DNA of 64,000 nt, taken from NCBI GenBank assembly GCA_963580455.1, contig OY756965.1:5778501-5842500 (forward strand), given 5' to 3'. Position 1 is the stretch's first letter, and the number at the start of each line of letters is the position of its first letter. The DNA is from Euonymus europaeus. Taxonomy: Eukaryota; Streptophyta; Magnoliopsida; Celastrales; Celastraceae. The notes beneath the pieces were generated by a model, which had not been told where the DNA came from, ran no database searches, and saw nothing but the letters and a program-made list of their open reading frames with translations. The position numbers and the translations under genes are program-made. Positions 11,455 to 23,600 of the stretch are shown one piece after another.

Positions 11455-12840
11455 TTGGACTTGGGTCGAAGTCAGAACATGACACATAACCTCAACAATC
11501 TCTCCTTATCTGCAGAGTATGATGACACTAATGAACTCAATACATTGTATTATGTTATCAAGGATTGGGTTTCTGGTCAAATCATGGCAAAGGGGCATTG
11601 TAGTGATATTGTCTATTATTTTCAACCCCGACATATCTCCTAACTTGCAACTTAGTTGACACACCCAGACTGCGCACAATAATGAATAATTGGCACTGCC
11701 AACTAGGATATCTGTCCTCTTAACTATTCACTAAAGTTTTTAAATCTTTCAACTTGCCATGTACCATAAAAAAATCTCCAAATACTTTAAAATATAGCTC
11801 ATAGCAATTTAATAAAAATCGTAAACTACCTTTTGATAAATAAATTGTGCATAACATTTCTCTCATGCATATAATTTGCAGTGATGTATAGGGTCCTGCC
11901 CCACTTTTGTCCAATGATGTTTACCATTATTATGTCATTTTTGTTGACCATTTTACATAGTACACATGATTATTTCTAGTACATTGCAAATATAAAATTT
12001 CCTATGTTTTTGTACAATTTAAGAAACTCATTGAAAAACAATTGCAAGCACTAATTGCACTCTCTACACTAACAATAGTGACCAGTTTATGAAACTTCAA
12101 TCCTATCTAAGTCAAGAAGGAATTAGCTGGTACCAATCTTCATCACATACTTTTAGCATATTACCTTGGCTAAATTCAAGCATAGGCATTTGATTGAAAT
12201 AACAAATACCTTTCTTCACTCGGCTAAATTACGTTCTTCTTTATAAATGCTAATGTTTCAAACTACTACGTGCCTAATCTATAGACTTTCAGTTCAATCA
12301 ATCTCTCCAATTACACCCCATAAACTCTTATTCAATACCCCTCCAAAAAATCTCAAACTATGCCTCTTCGTATGCCAATGTACCCGTTGCTTAAGACCTT
12401 ACGCTACTCATAAAATTAAGCCTATACCCAAACCTTGCATATTCGCAGGCTACTTAACATCCTAGAGTTATTATAAATGTTTCAAACCCCTTACAAATTG
12501 GGTTTTCATGTCGAAATATGTTATCTTTCATGAGAGTGTGTTTCAAGAATACACTGATCGACCTTACTCATCTATCCCTTATCCCTCCCAAGCCTTGTTG
12601 GTTGTTCTCTCTGCCTTATCACAATCTATCAATCCTCTTCCACCTCCATGGGTTAGCCTACCTGTTCACTTACCCCTCATCCCCTTGAGTCTCTCCAATT
12701 TTGTAAAAATCCCCGATCACTTCAAATCTTGTCTCAACTCTTACACCTTTCTCTATGTCTCAAGAGTTTGTGTCTCTAGTTTCTCATCATACTTGGGTTC
12801 TAGTGAAAGCCAAGATAAATCTAGAAAAGAAATGATAGCA
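11455..12840 (+). pseudogene. Degenerate copia pre-integrase and integrase fragment
   Basis: An open piece at 11500-11643 reads LYYVIKDWVSGQIMAKGHCSD, the conserved segment before the integrase zinc region of copia Pol (shorter runs are diagnostic). Further on, 12060-12160 resembles the DNxxEF...GISWY segment, and 12300-12560 reads SPITPHKLLFNTPP, CLRPYATHKIKPIPKPCIF and SKYVIFHESVFQ, the end of the integrase core and the start of the connecting region. Several stops and frameshifts break it. The piece is independent of the copia element at 1-3107. Confidence 0.7.
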
Positions 12841-12954
12841 TAAAAACATAAGCATTTTGAAAGAAATAAAATCAATCTCTATGTGAGCCATGCAATCCTC
12901 TACAATAGTAGCTACTTCTCCTTCATCAAGTGAACTCCTTCCCAAGCTAATAAA

Positions 12955-14200
12955 TCAACATCTTATGTGCATGATATTCAGTGACTTGAGGTTGAGCTTA
13001 GAGTTGCATATTGCGTTGTGAACAAAGTTGAGTTTCCATGGCACCATTCCTTCATACTTTACCCACCCACATGCATTTGAGGAGTCATATTTCAATATGA
13101 GTTGAGCATGTCTAAGAGCGGGTGAGGAGATAAATAAATCCAAAGCCTTCTATATTGTCATATATTTGGCTTGGTTTGCGTCGCAAATTCCTAAATGAAA
13201 ACTAAAGCTACACAGGGTCTGACCAACTTTATTTCTTAATATCCTCCTATGCATGCTCTTCCAGGTGTTCCAATACTAGAACCATCTACATTCCATTTTA
13301 GGTAGCCTTAATCAGGAGGTAACCACTTTAGGCCATTGACATGCCTAGAAGCTCTTTTGTTTGATAGTGTTTAGATTGGGGCAATAGAAAGTTCCAACAA
13401 TAAATGCTGATGAAATAATGATTGCGAAAAACCTTAGCCCATTTCAAAAACATGTGAAGGATAAGAGAGAAGAAAACAAGTTGGATCACTTGTTTATCCT
13501 TGAAAATCAACTCATTCCTAGCTTTCTAAATAGGCCAAAATGCCACATAAAATAGTAGTTTTCATGCCTTTCTTTACAAGCTCCCTTTCTTCACCAAAGA
13601 GCACCACTATTAAAAAAGGATACAAATATCACCAGCTGAGCTCCAAGATATTTGCCACTAGTGAGCCAAATGATACCATATGGATAATGCCCCAGGAAAT
13701 TGACAAAATAAATTATCGACTGATTCATTAGTAGTTGCACATAAAGGTCAAATGTTATTCTTCACTTATAATACCGCTTCGAGATAGAAAATCTTTGGTA
13801 GGCATATTCTCATTGAGTAACACCTATGAAAAACCTCAAATTTAAGAGGAGCCAGGCCCTGCCAAAGAAAATTATATTATGTAGGAACAAGGGAAAGGTT
13901 TTTAGGAGAAGAAAGTGTTGTCAAATACGAGTCGTTGATTTTATAGTGAAGTTTCTTGAAGACGAGTGCCTCCAGATAACTTTATCTTGTCTTTTAGGAT
14001 AGAGCACACAAGATGCTGATAATTGCAAGAAGTTCGTGAAAGTTGTCTCTTCCCATGAAAATAACCTCATTCGCCACTTAAATTTTCATACCTAGCTTTG
14101 ATTTTCCCATGACCCCATATCACATTCAATATGGGATTGTTGCACAAAGCTATTAAATTGTCTTTCAAACCTTTCACATAGTGGATTATCACCAATCTAA
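12955..14200 (-). pseudogene. LINE (L1-type) ORF2 3' end: zinc-binding and RNase H domains, decayed
   Basis: Read on the minus strand from 14200 down, the order is ENMPTKDFLSRSGI (RT zinc-binding region, about 13830), an FCQFPGALSIWYHLA-like continuation, FKDKQVIQLVFFS, then KWNVDGSS...GRACIGGY (about 13300), the start of the plant-LINE RNase H domain (RVT_3), and a weak remainder to 12955. Multiple stops and frameshifts. No poly(A) tail was identified. The domain order fits L1-type ORF2 and is opposite in strand to the copia relic next to it. Confidence 0.7.
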
Positions 14201-14299
14201 ACATCTCTCCAGAAACTAGATTTACCACTATTCAAAACCAAACACGCAACACCTTCCTTAATGAAATTGCTCGTGACTACATCATCATCGTATAATAAG

Positions 14300-14900
14300 T
14301 CTTGCATTGATGCTCTCGCTAACCTGATTAGATGCATTATTTCTCGATGTTTTCTTTTGTGTCTTAGCAGTCTTCGCTGCCTTTGACCCAACTAGCCTTG
14401 ACACATCACTAGCAGCTTATTCTCCATTAGAGGCTTGGAAAGCTTAGTTATTAGTCTCGGGTGTCTTGGAGAAAGATGTTCGAGTGTCATTCTCTGGCAG
14501 AGATGAGCTAACATCATTTGTCGATGCTTGTTTTCTCCTACTCTTTGAGAGGCCACTCTCGTTGGGTTGGCTCATAGGGTTGGCATCCTATGAGATTTGA
14601 TTGAAAGTTTGGGTAGTTGGTGTAGAGGATTAGGATTGTTGAAACATTCTTAGGAATCCTAGGTTAGGTTGTTGCATTCCAAACATTTGTTGGGCGAGGA
14701 GATATTATGTTGCATAACGCGAGGGTCCATGCCAAATTGCACAATTAGAACATGGAAGAGAATAGAGATTCCATATCTATGGGATTGACATATTGAGGGT
14801 TTGGGGTATGATTAGGGTCTCAAGTATGGGGTTTTCGATATTATTGGGATTTTGGGTATGATTGGGAGTCATGGGTAACAGTGGGTAGGACCCAGGAAAG
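14300..14900 (-). pseudogene. Possible PIF/Harbinger ORF1-like (NAM-associated) fragment
   Basis: On the minus strand a Pro/Gln/Asn-rich stretch (QQMFGMQQPNLGF near 14680) leads to KSRRKQAST, VSSSLPENDTRTSF and then RLVGSKAAKTAKTQKK (near 14370). This low-complexity run before a basic GSKAAK motif is seen in Harbinger-associated Myb/NAM-like proteins. Stops are present and no transposase is visible. The call rests on a short motif. Confidence 0.3.
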
Positions 14901-15780
14901 CTATGAAATTCAAATACAAAGTGCACCATGAATAATCAAATATCAACAAATTTGGCTAGAGAAATAAAATAAATACCACATCTAACAAAGCATAATAACA
15001 TAATAGATCAAATATTTATTAATTCTTATCAATTTTCTATTTGACATTACAAAGTAGCCAACTATAGAAAGAAAAAAAAGTCATATTTGATAATTTTATA
15101 TGCAGAAGCACATGACTTGTTACATTGAGATGTTAGGTTAGATATTTCTCAATGGCTTCAAAGCTTGGTGGATGAATGCTTTATTCAAAAATAAACTCTA
15201 AAAACACACAAGTACATGGCAAATAGGAATGATTGATTCTTCACTATGAACATCTTCATGAACTCATTTTGGTAAGAGGGAAGATATGTGTTACATTTCA
15301 AACATAAGAACTGATTGCTAATGGAAGTCCACTGACGCTCAGTGTAATTCCATTCACTCCTTGCCACTCCAGAACTGTAGCATCATGTAGAAAAATGAAC
15401 AAGTGAACACTTCATATGATAGCAAGAGCCCATGAAACAAAACATCAATCAAAACTAAGAACACCGAACATATACATCGTTGACATGTGCAATTTCTTAA
15501 CATGATGATAAATCTACATTGTAAAACTAGGCTTATTATGAGCCAAAAGAGCATAACATAGGAATTAAACTCAACATACTATTGAAATTTTCCAAACTTC
15601 CAATCTACAATGAGAGACAAATTACATATCAGATTCCACTACGGATTAAAAATTCAAAAGTTTGAAAGTTTTACTTCCGGGAGCAAACTAATTGGAAAAA
15701 AGCATTATGTGCAATGACCTAGAGTAAGAAGTTTTAATCATGTAACATTCAATCATAGAAATTAATATTTTTACGACATT
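14901..15780. other. No recognisable gene or element
   Basis: AT-rich DNA with short minus-strand frames (15185-15554) that lack recognisable motifs. Confidence 0.5.
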
Positions 15781-15787
15781 AACATCG

Positions 15788-17799
15788 TGTAGTACTAAGC
15801 GCGACTATAGTAGTGAAATTTAGTAAGAAAAAGGAAAGAGGCTCCTAGGAGCCAATTTATACCCGCTTGGACGTGTACAAATCCTGCCTAGGAGGCACCT
15901 AGGACAACAAACACACAGAGAAAAATTTTGCGCAAATTATACCCACCTAAGCGCATGAACAATGATTTATGCACTTTAAAGTGTGAAAAGTGGAGAAAAT
16001 TAGTGTTTTTATGAGTTTAGCTGATAAGAGAAAGAAAAGAGAGAATGAGAGATTTCTTGATGATTTAAGCAAGGATTGAAGATTTAGGAGTTCTAAATCA
16101 AGATCAAGGAAGATCTCTACAAGATCTAAGGTAAGAATCTTCAATTCTCAAGTTGGGTTTTTTCTAGGTTTTGTGCTTGTGTTTGAATGAAATTAGTTAC
16201 TAAATAGATTGAGATATACTTATTTGTTATGATATTTGATATATTTGTGGTTGATTGGAATGATTTCAAGTTTCAGAGCTTGGATTGGAGATTTGGGCAA
16301 ATTCTAGAGAGAGAAAGGTAGGAAATTCTTGATTTCTTTGGTGGTATTGTATTGATATGTGGAATTAGAGTTATTAGTAAGTTGATTTATGTTTGAGAAC
16401 ATTGAATCATAGGTGGTTTGAAGTCGATGAGTTCAAAAAATTATAATTACAAATCAAAACTTTCGCTTGGATAACGAATTAACGAGGTAGGGATATTCTT
16501 ATCCATTTTCTTAATGTTTATCGTTCATTTTCCTAAATAGCAGTTTATTTTCCTCGCTGGTCGCTCAATTCGCGTTATTGACTTAATTCTTCCTAAGGAA
16601 AAATAAACCTCTTGTATGTGATTCTTTGGATATTGATGAATGTGAAATTGCATACCCTTGTTATATGTTCAATCATACATTGAGTATGGTTTGTTTGTGA
16701 GAATGCATCACATTGTAAATATATATGTGCGTGTGTGTGTTCATAATATATATATATATATATATATTATCGCATATTCATATTGACATGCATTTTAGAT
16801 ACATGGAGAGCTCGGGTATGGACTTGTAATCCCTTAGATTGCTTGAATGTCATATGGGAGGATAGTAGGCAAAGTCTAGGCTGGACTTCTACTAAGTGAC
16901 TTTCATGTGAGGCAACAAATGAAGATCCTAAGGATTCGGTTATTATCGAGCCTAAATCTTGTGTGGGCGTTATGACAGTCACGCATGTGATCCATTCCTC
17001 ATGGGTGGGTTAGTATTAATGATGACTGTGTTCACAGATGGATACTTGGTGAGAGCCAGTAGAAATGACTAGCAACGACCCGTGGAGGATTGACATGATA
17101 CTTGGTTTGGTGTGGTTGTATTTGGTTTAAGTTCGAGGTTTAGATAGCATCTTGTTGCATAGAACCTTACTTTCAATATTTGGCTTATTGTTATCCATTA
17201 ATCCATTTTACCCTACTAGACTTTCAACTCACCATTTTCCTTTCTTTTCCACCCCATAGGTGAGACTGATTTTGGTACTGATGATGTAGATCTATAGGAG
17301 CGTCAGTGACATGGTAGGCCATCTGGGGGCAGTGATTGGGGATTTAGGCAATTTAATCCTCTCATTTGATAGTAGCATCTTAGGACTTAAATGTTTATGC
17401 TTTGTGACACACTGGATTGACACCTTATCATTGCATATCATTTTTTGGTTGGAAGGGTGTGACGTGTGATTGGAACTCCCAAGCCGGGTTGAGAACTATG
17501 TGTTCTAATTGATATTGTATGCATGAAAAATCATTATGGTTGTGTTGCATAATCTATTATTGATGACGATTGTATATTGATAGATGGTTTGAGCCCTACT
17601 AGGTTGTAAATGTGATCATTGTGTTATTTGTTACGTGTATCCAGGTTGGCATTCTCCGAATTGTCGACAGGTGTTGCCAGATTTGTGTTTGAATAGGAGT
17701 TGACCTAGTTTTGAATGGATTAGATTTAAACTCGGTTGATATGGTTGTGATGAATTGCTGGTAAATCACATTGATAACGACATCGGTCGGGGCATGACA
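15788..17799 (+). mobile_element. Probable degraded gypsy LTR (Del/Tekay-like), no internal region
   Basis: The block ends CGGGGCATGACA at 17799, a terminus common in Del/Tekay-type LTRs, and contains palindromic GGCTCCTAGGAGCC and CCTAGGAGGCACCTAGG repeats near 15840-15903 and CACTTTAAAGTG near 15973. The same CACTTTAAAGTGCA motif occurs near 51150. No pol lies beside it and no target duplication was found, so it may be a solo LTR. The left boundary is uncertain. Confidence 0.35.
16743..16770. repeat. (TA)n microsatellite preceded by a short (TG)n run
   Basis: GTGCGTGTGTGTGTTC followed by a run of alternating T and A, inside the LTR-like block. Confidence 0.9.
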
Positions 17800-19657
17800 A
17801 ACCAAGTGTAGTACAAGCAATGCTTAACAGAATGGTAAAAAGAAAAAACAAACTTCATATTCTGTAGCACAAACCACATGTTATGCAGCAAAATAAAAAA
17901 GTGAAAGGTTTGAGATTATCTTGCTTCAGAAAATACCATACATGGGAACATCACTCTTGAGGCTCGAAAAGAAGAGGAACAAGGCAAAACAAAAATCTAC
18001 AGAATGATAAAATCAAAATATGCAAGTTAAGATTACAAAGTTGAACTAAATTAGATTCAACAATGAAGAATCAAGCGCTTGACCAGCAAGCATCAAAATC
18101 CCCAAAACGATATTATTTCCTAACATTGAAAGGAAAACTATAATTAAATGTTCATTATTTATGCTCTATGCAAGATTCACACAATAGCTAAGCCAGTCAC
18201 AGTTCATTTAATCAAACACAATGCAGGCTTGTCTCAATTTTATGACATCATAATGCAACCTATTCAAATCAATGATACCTCGCCACTCCCCATTTGAATT
18301 AAAGTCAGATGACAGAGCAAATTAACCCAAAAGCCGAGCAAACTCATGGATAACAAGTGTGTTTACAAATTATCAGAAGAATCCAAGAAAATCGATAATC
18401 AAAAACTCCAAACTCCACAAACTCCAAAAATTCATTGAAAATTCTGATGAACAAACAATGGGAAATAAAAATGAGACACCCACAAGGACTAAAGAACTTG
18501 CACAGAAACATGATCATGTCCATGAAAAAATAAAATAGAAAGACACTAACAGTAAAACTCATAATACTTCAGTATTAAAGATTGTGTAGTGAGAGTTACA
18601 ATTGACTCCACAAATTTAAGAAGATGAGTGATGATCTCTAGCGCTTCCCAAAGGTCAAGTCTAGATCCAACTAAGGTGTCATCCTCGTCCCCTTCACCAC
18701 ACTTTCCTTGCACTATCATGTCCTTTTCTTTGATTTTTCAAAAATGGAACAAATTGATGATTTGGGGCCAAAAAGGAAAAACATAAATCCAAATCAAAAC
18801 ATATTAAAAAGACTAAAACCTAAATTTAATTCAAACACTAGCATAGAGATGAAACAAAATGAGGCCCTGACAGTGATTCAAAATTGAATCTTGAACCCTA
18901 ATCCCTAGAGAAGGAGTATAGATAACATACCTCTTCTTTCTTCACGAATCTCTCACTATCTCGAGAAGCTACCAACAACACCAAACACCTATGCTTCTTC
19001 CATTAAATCTGCAACAAAAATATGAAGAAAATATTCAATAGGGTCCAAATATGCAAAAGAGATATCAAAAACACATAGATCTGAACAAATCAACAACCAA
19101 AGTAGATAGAAGATTTAGAAATTGATGTTGCTTTACCAGGGAAATTGCTCAATGGTTCGCCTGTGTTTGTGTGCCAAATTGGGCAAAGCATGAAGGGGGA
19201 GAAAGAAAATGGTCATGTGAGAGAGACAAAAAGTTGGTATCCAAGTTTTGCAATGTCCATGTTCATGCCTTGGTCCTAACAAAAATGGGGCAACCAAATT
19301 TAGACCATTGTGCAATTTTTTAACTATCCTATTAAAGAATCCAGCAAAAGCAACTCATGGGCGAGTAAAAATGACCCATTATGGAGTGTGAAAGGTTAAA
19401 CATTTAGGCAAAATTTTAGGTAAGTATATTTTACGAGATTTATTAAGGTTAAGGTCAGTCATTTAAATTTGTTTGCAACAAAGTTTAGTTATTAGGGTTT
19501 TTTGTAGTTAATTTGACTTTTATTTTATGAATTCATGGTATGGTTGGATGTTTTTAAGAAAAGTACATGTTAAAAGAAGAAAATTTAATTTAGAAAAATA
19601 TATTAATTTATCTCTTCTAATTAATTATTTTACTACCTTAATCAATATGCTGAGCAT
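17800..19657. other. No recognisable gene or element
   Basis: Both strands hold only short frames without motifs. Confidence 0.5.
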
Positions 19658-19905
19658 ATACGAGCCTGTCAGGGTTTTGTGAATTTGTTCTCATTAGAAT
19701 TTAACACTTATTGTTTGGTTACAACATGGAAATTCGATACATGAGTCCGTTAGGATTTAGTGAATTCGTTCATCTTATGATTTAACACTTATTGTTTAAG
19801 TTACAACATGAAAATATAATACACGATAACGTTAGAGTTTAGCGAATCCATTCTCTTTACAATTTAACACTTTGTTTATGTTATAATAATGAAAAGATAC
19901 AATTA
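19658..19905 (+). repeat. Tandem repeat, about 81-bp unit, three diverged copies
   Basis: Units begin near 19662, 19743 and 19825. Each has a GTTAGGRTTTWGTGAATTCRTT-like start, then AATTTAACACTTATTGTTT, then GTTACAACATG. The third copy is the most diverged. Confidence 0.8.
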
Positions 19906-19920
19906 CATAACATATATATT

Positions 19921-19997
19921 AATGCAATTAAAAAAGTACATTAACGCCTGAGATTAATAATGCAATTAAAAAAGTACATTAACGCCTGAGATTAATA
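19921..19997 (+). repeat. Exact 38-bp tandem duplication
   Basis: AATGCAATTAAAAAAGTACA plus 18 further bases, ending GCCTGAGATT, is repeated immediately, starting at 19921 and 19959, with no mismatch seen. It is younger than the 81-bp repeat beside it. Confidence 0.95.
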
Positions 19998-20404
19998 ATT
20001 ATTTTTAACATCATCCTTTCAATTCCCAGTCCTTCATAGTTTTACCGTCGAATACAGGATAAAGAGTTCTTCCTCACAAAGAGCTTGACCTCCGATAACT
20101 TCAACTCATTCTTCAGATCTGATAAAAATATATCACCTCGCCAAACTAATTTTAATAAAAATGGCGAATAAAAATACAAAATGGAAGAAAACTCAAACAA
20201 CGAAAATCAAAACCAACAATGACAAGGCAAAAAACATTGAAAGAGAGGCCAACCTGTCAAAGTCAAGAAGCCACAGGCCAAATCCATGGCGATTTACTTT
20301 TGAAGTTTTGTGGAAGATATTAACGTAGAAGAAAGGAGGAAGAAAAAGATGAAAAATGGAGTAAAAATGGACTAAATAGTAGTTATAACATAGTGAGCTG
20401 TCCA

Positions 20405-20649
20405 CCTCATGGCTCTACGATTCAAGCAACGGTCCGGATTTTAAAAATTTATCACAATTTCACAATTCCAGCTCACCCGCATCCCACATTTTTGGACCGA
20501 ACTCCAAATCGCAGAACATTTATGTCGGTGACGCTGCTATAGATCGCTGGAGTGCTGGACTCAACCCAACAGCTCGGAAACTGCATTAGATCGCCCAATC
20601 GCTTATGTGTGCAACAGAGACTTGATCTTTGAAATTGATGTGATGTGAG
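20405..20649 (+). promoter_or_regulatory. Presumed promoter and 5' UTR of the kelch gene
   Basis: This is the sequence just before the kelch start codon, with context GAGATGGTG. A TTTAAAAATTTAT element near 20440 could act as a TATA region. No other gene boundary lies close by. Inferred from position only. Confidence 0.35.
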
Positions 20650-23600
20650 ATGGTGCGTGCATCGTGGAAGCCGCAGCAGCACCACGGCGGTTCAGTGGCT
20701 CGATTTGTGGTGGTTGCGTGCGTTGGTCTCCTAGGATTCGCTCTTGTTGCCGATTACCTGTGGGCTTCCTCTTCGCGTTTCTCTTCTTCTTCGCGTCTCG
20801 CTAGTTGGAACGAGCCCCCGGCACCCATAATCTTACACCCCCCTCACGAGGTGCTACTTTATGTTATGCTCTGTTTCTTTCAGTCTTCCATTAAAAAATT
20901 TATTGGTATTGTTTGCAGAAGTATTCTCTGTTAATTGATTACATAGTTTATTGTTGTTGGTTTTAATTGCTGCAATTGTCAGGCATTAATCTTTGTGTAC
21001 TTAGTAGGTTTGTGGGTGTATGTTTTGCTTTGGTTCAGTCGGTATCTTAATTTTGTAGATTGACAACCCAACATCAAATTGTGAATAATGGGGGTATTTT
21101 TCAGTGAATTCTCGAAGTTTCTTTAGTTGGTAAGCTTTGATGTTAAAGTTTTTGAGTGTGTGCCTGCGAATTGGGAGAGAACTTTTGTTTATGGATGAAT
21201 TGATACTATCAAACCAAAATTGGCAATCCCACTGTTATGAGTTCCAGCAGAATTTCGTATGTTAGTTGACAGTTAGGAGATTAGAGAGTTTTTTGACATA
21301 TGTCTCATGGTTTCAGGGTTGGGCTTGTCATAGGGTCATTTGTTTTGGTGTTACTTACTCTTATTGGGCCAGCCTGTAAGTCTCTTAATTAGGAGTGTTA
21401 GGTATTAGTCCATACGAAGTCGTTTTGGGTAGTACGTAAGTTAAATCACGTTTACTTGCATGTAATTAGGTTATTAGGCGGTAATCCTTCTTGAAAGGAA
21501 TCTCCAGTACAGTGACGCGTCTGTTTTGGTAGCTGGCAGAGTTCACGTCCGGTTATAGGGGCGAGACCTTGTACTGGATCATTATGATGAATATATGAAA
21601 TGCAAATTACGTTTCTCCTATTCGTAAAATTCTCTCTGTAGGGTTTGCAAGAACAGCAAGGTTTTTCCCTTACTGACAGCTTGACATTTCCTACTCTGTT
21701 CTGTGATTCTAGTGATAATCTGTTAGGAAAATTCTGGTTATTTCATTCCTGACATTTGGTATCAGAGGGATTCTTCCTCTCTTAGTCATGCCTCCAAAAG
21801 CTGTTAATGAAAGGGTCGGATTAATGGAAGAAACACTCGAGCATCTCCAACGACAGTTAGATGAGCAACGTATGTTGAATGACCATCGGGCAATGGAGCA
21901 TCAACAAGGACAGGCTGCATTACTTCAACGATTTGAGGCCCTAGAACGTAGATTGGATATGCTGGTGATTCCTCCTGCGCAGGTTATTGTACCACCCAGG
22001 GCTCCAGCCCAGTATGAACCACCTGGACTTGTCCAGAACAGGGGACGAAACGAGGGTAGAAGAGAGGACAACAATGACCTCCTGGTTGCTGGAATTCGTG
22101 GTCCCAAACTGGATTTTCCCAAGTTTTTTGGTGATGAACCTATGACTTGGATTAACAAGGCGAATCGTTATTTTAACTTTTATAGAACACCCCCACATCA
22201 TAAAGTAACTATTGCGGCTTGTTACTTGGAAGGAAGGGTAGCAAATTGGTTTCAGGAGTGGGAGTTTTCTGGTGTACAAGTGGATTGGGAAACATTTTCT
22301 GAGGCTTTGGTCAATCGTTATGGACCTAGCTTCCTGGCTTCGCCAATGGAAGAGTTGGCTAGACTTTCACAAACCACTACAGTGGAGGAGTACACAGAAA
22401 GATATGAAGATATCGCTGTGAAGCAACGAGGCTTGAGTGAGGATCAAAAATTGGGACTCTATTTAGCTGGGTTAAAGGATGAAATTCGTCTACCAGTCAA
22501 GGTTTTGCGTCCTACAACTGTTGTGATGGCACAGGCCCTGGCTAGGATGCATGAGGAGAGTCAAGGGGTGTCAAGGAAACAGGTGAAAACCCATCTCGCC
22601 AGCACGGTACCTCAAGTTCAATTCCCCCCAAGTCCCAGATTAACGCAGTCCAGTTCTCAGGCATTGCCACTTACTTTTCCAGGGTATGGAGCACCTAAGA
22701 ACACACAGGTATCTTACCCTACCACAGCTACACTGCCTCTTACTAAAACTCCTGGAAATATTGGGAATAATAAGAAGGTTCCCATATCATGGATTTCTAA
22801 CCCTCAAAACGAGGAGCGTAAGAGATTAGGACTGTGCTTTTACTGTGATGAAGTTTATGTAAAAGGACATAGATGTGGTAACCCCAAGATTTATTTGTTG
22901 GATACTTTGGTGGAAGATGAGGACAGTTCTTCCACTCATATCATTAGTGAAGAAAAGGCTCCAAAGGACAAGGGAAAAGGTTTAATGGAGCCACCCATGT
23001 TTAATGAAGAGGACTATCCAGTGTTGTCATTAAATGTTATTTCTGGATTTAGTTCTCACCAGACCATGAATTTATGGGGTAATATCAATGGAAAAAATAT
23101 GTGGGTTTTGGTGGACACAGGATCCTCTCATAATTTTGTAGATCCTTTCCTTGCGGCTCAACCAAAAATGGGGGAATATCTTGATCGAACTATGTCTGTG
23201 AGTCTTGCCAATGGGTCCAGGTTGCATAGTGTAGGAACTTACTGCCATATTCCCTTCACACTACAAGGTTTGGTTTTCATTACAGACTTCCATGTTATGC
23301 CATTGGGGGGTTATGACGCTGTTTTGGGTATCCAATGGTTGAAGACTTTGGGTGATATTCAATGGAATTTACAACACCTTACCATGCAATTTATGCTTAG
23401 AGGAAAATCTTGTTTTCTAAAAGGAATACCCAAGAAGCTAACTGAAATGGTGAGTAGTGGTAATGTCCTACCATTACAATACACCGAACGAGTTACCTCT
23501 CTACAATATGCCATTGAGGAAGAGGATAGTGATCCTGAAGCAGAAGTTATTACTGGGATTGAAGGGCTTTTAGCTGAATTTGACCAGGTATTTCAGGTAC

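Noticed and set aside
20193..20405. Possible divergent gene upstream of the kelch gene
   Set aside because: A single 70-codon hydrophobic frame without start context, splice continuation or known motif.
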